In this document: piece after piece, positions 53,498-58,545 of the stretch
How positions within the stretch are numbered: the stretch's first letter is position 1
How the letters are laid out: the number at the start of each line of letters is the position of its first letter
Origin: Catenaria anguillulae PL171
Taxonomy: Eukaryota; Blastocladiomycota; Blastocladiomycetes; Blastocladiales; Catenariaceae
Reading direction: 5' to 3'
DNA length: 58,545 nucleotides
NCBI GenBank assembly: GCA_002102555.1
Contig: MCFL01000152.1
Coordinates: 1-58,545 of the forward strand
Notes under the pieces: model-generated
What the model was told of the DNA's origin: nothing
The model's database searches: none
What the model saw: the letters and a program-made list of their open reading frames with translations, nothing else
Program-made: the position numbers and the translations under genes

Positions 53498-55033
53498 TCA
53501 GTGTCTCAAAGCTACTAGCCTTGTCATGGTCGTGATGCCTTGTGTCGCGGCCGCAATAAACAGCTTCAAAATGATTGTGACGATAGCATCCGCCAGCCTT
53601 GCCGATATCCGCCCAGCCAATAGCGGTGTGAATCGAACCAGTGCAAACAGTGCAAACAAAGTTACTTTGATTGCCGTCAACGCCAGGACACGAGAAACGG
53701 CCGCTTTCATTCGCTTTCTCCGGCCGAGCCGATTCCGCTCCTGAGTTGAGTGTATCGCGCTTGTTGTGCCAGATGATGTCAAGCCCAAGCTGTCCCGAGG
53801 AATGGTGTTCATGGGTGTTCCCGACGACTTGCGTCTGGGGGACGTTAACGACAGAAGGGGAGATTCGGGGATCGAAGCCGCAAACGATCCTTTACGGTCG
53901 CTACCCCGACGTGAGCTCGATGATGGGCCATCAGGAACGGCCAGCGCGAGAGAAGGCGACGCTGCTGTTGGCAGGTTTGTTGATACAGAGTCGTTGTCGG
54001 AGTCCATGGCCAAGGCCACGGCCTGTGACTTGAGAGATCCTGTGGTTTGCGGCGCCGACTTGGTCGCTTGTAGCGCCAGTACATTCAATCGTGCTCGGCA
54101 ATCAATGACAAAGTGCAGCGAGATGGCCGTTGAGCCAACGTCCACAACCAGGAGCACAGTAAAGAAAATCGAGTACACAAGTGTGTAGATTGGCCCTGCG
54201 ATTTGTTCTATTCCTGCTTCTTTTCGTGAGGAATCGGGTGCCGCAAGTGAAGTGGGCATGAACGACACATGTGCAAGCATTGAGACCGATGCCATTCTCG
54301 CAATAAGAACGATGACAGCCAAAGTCGAAAACAGTTGAATGATGCGATGTCGAAGCGGTGACATGGTGGAGTAGACACGCGAAACCCGATGGATGGCACC
54401 GATTACGTACGAAAAGAGACCCATTGAGTTGAGACCAGGGATAGTTCGAATAAAGGTGCTTGCCGGGCAACCTGGGGTCCTCGTCGGAGTTGCATTACGA
54501 CAAGCCCACTCTGGGCACAGCACAGTTACGCTGTACATGTGCCCAACGACAAAGACTTGATCCAGGAGCAATGCAGTCCAGCAAAGTAACGAGCAAGTTA
54601 CAAGCAGCTGATTGGTCGATTTCGGCCACGAGTGCTTCATGAGCTGGTAAATATTCTTTGTAAAAAGTCCCACGGTGAATCTGCCTCCTTGTTCTTGTTG
54701 TTGTTTTTGTTGCCGATGCAGCGTTCGAGGTAGACTTCCTCGATCTATGCTGCTTGTTGTGTTGGAGGAGTTCGATGTCGGAGGTGTTGAGGACGAGGAA
54801 GAGCCAAACCCTGTCTCTTGACGTTTTCCGCGTTCGAGAGATTCGGCACCATGGGCGCTGGCCTTGACGGCTTGCGTTGATGCAAACATTACGCTTGAAT
54901 ATCGCCAAGCACTCTCATACAAAAATGCACCACATAGCGGCAGTCCGATGATGGCAACCACAAGTGGAGCCCAAAACTCAAGAGCGTTGGTGGTGGGGAC
55001 TTCGGCCAGGCATGTCGCCGTGGTGGTGGTCAT
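53498..55033 (-). CDS. Seven-helix membrane protein, paralogue 2
   Basis: 511 residues, no intron needed. Helices near residues 20-42 ('FWAPLVVAIIGLPLCGAF'), 'NQLLVTCSLLCWTALLLDQVFV', 'GLNSMGLFSYVIGAIHRV', 'FSTLAVIVLIARMASVSML', 'YTLVYSIFFTVLLVVDVG', 'AIKVTLFALFALVRFTPLL' and 'IILKLFIAAATQGITTMT'. Loop 1 is basic with a Gln run; the loop between helices 2 and 3 holds 'CPEWACRNATPTRTPGC'; TM3 ends 'HRVSRVYS', and a ~140-residue Ser/Pro-rich loop separates helices 5 and 6, as in many GPCRs. Start MTTTTATCL is a true ATG at 55033. It sits head-to-tail with paralogue 1, 240 bases apart, so tandem duplication is the likely origin; divergence shows it is old. Ligand and G-protein coupling are unknown. 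Confidence 0.75.
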   Translation of the reverse strand: MTTTTATCLAEVPTTNALEFWAPLVVAIIGLPLCGAFLYESAWRYSSVMFASTQAVKASAHGAESLERGKRQETGFGSSSSSTPPTSNSSNTTSSIDRGSLPRTLHRQQKQQQEQGGRFTVGLFTKNIYQLMKHSWPKSTNQLLVTCSLLCWTALLLDQVFVVGHMYSVTVLCPEWACRNATPTRTPGCPASTFIRTIPGLNSMGLFSYVIGAIHRVSRVYSTMSPLRHRIIQLFSTLAVIVLIARMASVSMLAHVSFMPTSLAAPDSSRKEAGIEQIAGPIYTLVYSIFFTVLLVVDVGSTAISLHFVIDCRARLNVLALQATKSAPQTTGSLKSQAVALAMDSDNDSVSTNLPTAASPSLALAVPDGPSSSSRRGSDRKGSFAASIPESPLLSLTSPRRKSSGTPMNTIPRDSLGLTSSGTTSAIHSTQERNRLGRRKRMKAAVSRVLALTAIKVTLFALFALVRFTPLLAGRISARLADAIVTIILKLFIAAATQGITTMTRLVALRH

Positions 55034-55461
55034 TTGTTAGAGGAGGAGTTCGGTTCGGGGATTCGATGATTGTTGGCATCAAGTTCATGGTGTTTGGGCT
55101 CCTCAATGTTTCTCCCCAAGTCTAGGGGTGGAAGGGATGGTCCAAGCGACGATTCGAACGAAGGAGAAAAATCAACGCGCTTGGTCCACACGACACGAAG
55201 CACAAGAGTCAAGTGCTACAGAAAATGGCGGGCATTTGGCACACGATCGTGCATATGGTGTAAGATCAATTTAACTGTTGTGTTGAACAGAGCATGGTGC
55301 AAAACAGCGCCGCAAAAAAAAACTGCAAGAAAGAGCAGGATAGAAATGCAATAAATACAATCACAGGAAACAAAAGCGGTGCTCGAAAAGAAGAAAAAAA
55401 AAAAAAAGCAATCAAACGATTTGAGACTTGTGCTCTCGCAACCCAGTCCTATATTCCCTAC
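55034..55461. other. Spacer with A-rich tracts
   Basis: 428 bases between the CYP51 3' end and the seven-helix gene promoter. Poly-A runs at 55313-55321 and 55391-55406. No gene. Confidence 0.5.
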
Positions 55462-57480
55462 TCAGTATGTCTCGGCAGCCATGGCCGACCCTTGCTTTTG
55501 CTGTTTGTTGATGCCATCCTCGCCAACCAAACTGGAGCTGGACCCAGTCCGCTCAGGCACGAGCTTCTTTGGCGGCACCCTGCGCTCGTACGACACCATC
55601 ACGGGCCGCTCAGGCATAACAATCATACTCGTGAAATCACGCGCCGGGAACTTGTTCTTGCCCTCGAACCGCAAGCTGCGCAGCTCGCGCACCACCGAGG
55701 CAATGATGGTTTTGAGCTGCACATAGGCAAACTGCTCGCCAATGCACCTGTGGCGGCCTGCGCCAAACGGCAAGTAGTGCGACCGCGCCGACCCGCCCAC
55801 GAGCCCAAACCCAAAATCTTGCGCATCTTTACCCTGAGCCTCCTCTTCGTCGGTTCCCTTGGCCGCCGTCGTCGACATCCACCGCTCTGGCTTGAACAGT
55901 TCGGCATCCTCAAACGCACTGCCATCCAAATGCGACACGGCAGGTGCCGCGCAAATGTAGTGCCCCGGAGGAATCACGTATCCCTTGAACTCGATGGGCG
56001 CAATCACCTTGCGCATGATGGATGTGATGGGCGGCCGCAGCCGCAACGTCTCGCGCACCACGGAATCCAACAAGTCACATCGCTTAAGTACTTCGTATGT
56101 GAGCTCGCCCTGCAACAAGTCACCGCCAAGCTCGCGCGCCAACTCGTCCTCGACAGCCTTCCACACGTCCGGGTGGTCGGCCAAAAACGACAAGGCCCAC
56201 GTGCCCGTGGTCGAGCTCGTGTGCTGGCCCGCCATGAGCAGTGCAATCATCATGTGTGCGGCCTCGGTTTCTGTAAACTGGTCGCCCGACCGTATTTTGC
56301 GTTCATAAACACTTGCAGCACGTCCGTGTACTCCTTGTCCATGCCCGTTGCGCGGCGTTGCCGCATGATGCCCAAGAACAGGTTGCGCATCTTGACGTGT
56401 GCGCGGTCGCGGCGCCAGTAGCTTGGCAGCGGCAGCCATTCAAACAGAAAGTTGACGGGCTGGAAGCCTTGGTCCAGGTCGTGGTACAACTTGGCGACAG
56501 AGTCGTCGAGGCGCGACCGGACTTCGGGGCCCATGAGGCAACGAGAAGCGGTCATGATGGTGAGTTCCGAAAGCGCCGTGAACAGTTCCTTGGAGTCGGC
56601 GGCCGACGTCCAGCGGGCAAGGTAGTCGCGGGTTTCAGCCTCGATCATGGGGACGTAGGCACGGAGGTTTTCGTTGGACATGCCTGTTTTACCGAATCTA
56701 CATCGCGTATGGGAAAGAACCATGGTATACGTTAGCATGAGTGCATGCATGCAACGCGCGGGAAATTTCGGCAAGACGGTCACATCGCGCGCTCGCAACG
56801 CGTTGTCATCGTCGGCCGCAAAATGAAAAAACGCCACACATGCAAAGATTGGTGTGCATGTGCCATGACGCATCTCACAGATCACGGAAACGGAAAATGT
56901 GTGCGTCCGCTCAACGACGTGGCCAATAGCAAGTGTCGGAAAAAGGCACGTACTTTTTCTGATCCATAAACCGGTGGTTATCCGTATCGTACACCACCTT
57001 CTCGCCAAACACGGGCTTGGTCAATGAATTGTACGCCTGCTCGGCCGACGCCTGCGAGAGCTTGGCATTGAACACCAAATGATTTCCGTCGGGCCCCAAC
57101 GCAAATGTCATTTCACGGCCAAACATGGTGAATGTGAACACGTCGCCGAGCTCTTGCTGGTTGCGTTGCAGAAACCCAATCGGGTCCATGCCAAATGCGA
57201 CCATGGACCCAAAGAAGGGCACAAGGTGCTTGACGTGCGGGGGCGGCGGCCCACCGTACTTGCGGGCATTGCGGCGGGATCGGCGCGAGGCCGCCAGGGC
57301 AGTGGTGGCAAGCAGCGTGGTGGTGGCGGTGGCGGCAACCAGCGTGGCCGTGGAGACGCCGAGATCAGACGCGGCCGTGTGAATTGGGGCTGGCAGCGAG
57401 TCGACAGAGTCGGTGACGAGATCGGTGAGGCGCGAAGTCAGGTCGCGCGCAAAGGCAAGCGCGTTGGCGGCAAGAGGCAT
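55462..57480 (-). CDS. ERG11: CYP51, sterol 14-alpha-demethylase, one-base frame break
   Basis: ER cytochrome P450 of sterol synthesis, target of azoles. Exons 57480-56954 and 56697-55462, with a 256-base intron (GTACGT..ATGTAG) splitting 'MDQKK' from 'FGKTGMSNENLR'. N-terminal anchor 'VAATATTTLLATTALAA' with 'RRSRR' after it. CYP51 marks: 'NHRFMDQKK', 'LLMAGQHTSSTTGTW' (I helix), 'ETLRLRPP' (ExxR), 'FKPERW' and the heme loop 'FGAGRHRCIGEQFAYVQL' with the axial Cys. The frame shifts at about 56,293, between 'DVLQVFMNAKY' and 'RSGDQFTETEAAHMM'; with one added base the exons total 587 residues plus stop exactly. As the gene is normally essential, a sequencing error or a recent lesion is more likely than an old pseudogene. 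The frame is otherwise intact. Confidence 0.92.
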
Positions 57481-58545
57481 GGTTGGTTGCGGTTGCAGGA
57501 GGTGATGAGTGGCGGGCAGCGGTGGTTGGATGATCGTGGACGGATTGACGACTCAAGAATGCGACTGATCTGGCTCAAGTGTCGTCTTTGTCTGCTTGTG
57601 AGAAGGAGCAAGAGGCGTCAGATTATGATTCTTGACGTGATCCATGACGGGCACATGAGTATTGCGGCTTGCGATCGGAAACCTGTGGGCCGGGTCGCAA
57701 GCTTAATTGACCCCTGTTCGCGAGAAAAGGGCACGCTCCCCAGTCGATCCAAATGAACATGTCGGCGGTGAAAAAACGCTTCCCGCGAAAAAAAAAGCCA
57801 TAATCACGGCAACAAGGCCAAGCGCTTCCGCCTGGCCATGCACATGATTCCAAGCCGGGCGCTGGCAGCAGGGGGGGCAAAACCTTCGCGGCGGCAACAG
57901 CCAAGAAGGAGAACCGTGTGGGCTTGACGCGACAAGTTGTGATCACTCGGCCCAGGGTGGATTGCGAGCAAGGACGTGTGGAGGGGGACGACGGTGGATG
58001 GGCGGACGTACATGCTGAAGGTACAGTAGTGATGATACAGAACAGTGCATGAAGTGTATGCTCGTGAATGTGTTGTGCATCGAAGGCAGAACGTGCAGTC
58101 CGAGCTGTCAGGTTCGTGTCCGCTACTTATGTTGAGCAAAGCCGGCCGGGCCGAGAGACACTTGCATCGCACTTTTCGCAATCGCGTGTGGGTGATTCAT
58201 GCTGCGTCTTGCCTCTCAACATGCGCTGATTGGCCGCTCGCGGACGAGTGCTCAAAGAGTGCTTTTGTGCTGACTGACGGCTGCTCCTGTTGGAGAATCA
58301 CGAGAAACGCGTCGCCCAACAAAAAACACCCTGAAATGCTGCAAGTCAAAGCATCTCGCTCCTTCTTGTCTTTTGGACACTCCATTTGAATGATAGTGAA
58401 GCTCCATCTTCCCCAATCTAATCCTCCATGCTTGATGGTAGCCGAACTCGAGTGCAATGGCTTGCGGCCGCCGGCGGCCAGTTACAGACAATTTTAATGT
58501 GACCGGGCCGAGCGACACGCCTTGGTCGCATGCGTTCAGACTCTG
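57481..58545. other. Window end, no gene seen
   Basis: About 1,060 bases past the CYP51 start. Open frames on both strands are short and lack coding character. The first part is the CYP51 promoter. A gene whose first exon is outside the window cannot be excluded. Confidence 0.4.

Noticed and set aside
1-58545. Search for viral, LTR-type or Polinton-like elements
   Set aside because: No integrase, reverse transcriptase, capsid or long terminal repeat pattern was seen in any reading frame.

Overview
The window is nuclear DNA of a GC-rich fungus with compact genes. Evidence is a class IV chitin synthase, a CYP51 sterol demethylase, an Opi3-type phospholipid methyltransferase and many short GT..AG introns (roughly 50-260 bases, often starting GTATG or GTACG). 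A clear Aven homologue, an Arp10/dynactin gene, the Ala/Ser/His-rich low-complexity proteins and a family of candidate seven-helix receptors point to an early-diverging zoosporic fungus; Blastocladiomycota (Catenaria/Allomyces-like) is my best guess, and it is inference. I see no bacterial operons, CRISPR array, rRNA or viral element.

Layout. 1-1.9 kb: 3' part of a multi-exon membrane protein. 2.66-7.35 kb: ankyrin-repeat/class IV chitin synthase fusion. 7.68-13.46 kb: a ~1,880-residue HEAT/ARM-like protein. 13.5-15.9 kb: gene-free repeat island with three copies of a dispersed repeat, two facing a third in inverted orientation, and a 21-bp tandem array. 16.0-17.2 kb (-): secreted protein of a family also seen in bacteria. 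18.6-21.5 kb (-): N-myristoylation-type LRR protein, divergent from a bHLH factor (22.0-23.8 kb). 24.6-26.2 kb: unknown protein. 26.9-27.5 kb (-): PP1 inhibitor-3 (YPI1). 29.2-31.2 kb: a 15-repeat curlin-like, His-rich protein behind a TATA box, the most unusual gene here. 31.9-33.3 kb (-): proteinase-K-like subtilase. 35.0-36.0 kb: PE/PC methyltransferase. 36.1-37.2 kb (-): Aven homologue. 37.6-38.7 kb (-): TFIIA large subunit. 38.9-39.6 kb: unknown small gene. 40.0 kb (-): tRNA-Leu(UAA). 40.35-42.6 kb (-): Sec63. 43.5-44.3 kb: TenA-family protein. 44.6-46.4 kb: Arp10. 47.1-51.9 kb: large HEAT-like/SPRY-like gene. 52.0-55.0 kb (-): tandem pair of seven-helix membrane proteins. 55.5-57.5 kb (-): CYP51. 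The last kilobase has no gene I can support.

Most genes are housekeeping and unrelated in function; cell surface and membrane functions recur (chitin synthesis, sterol and phospholipid synthesis, Sec63 translocation, secreted protease, receptors). Reading frames of several conserved genes (TenA, CYP51, the HEAT protein, the 38.9-kb gene) are each interrupted by a small indel whose arithmetic correction exactly restores the frame, which suggests sequence errors or recent lesions rather than old pseudogenes. Exon models were made by hand from splice consensus and frame continuity.
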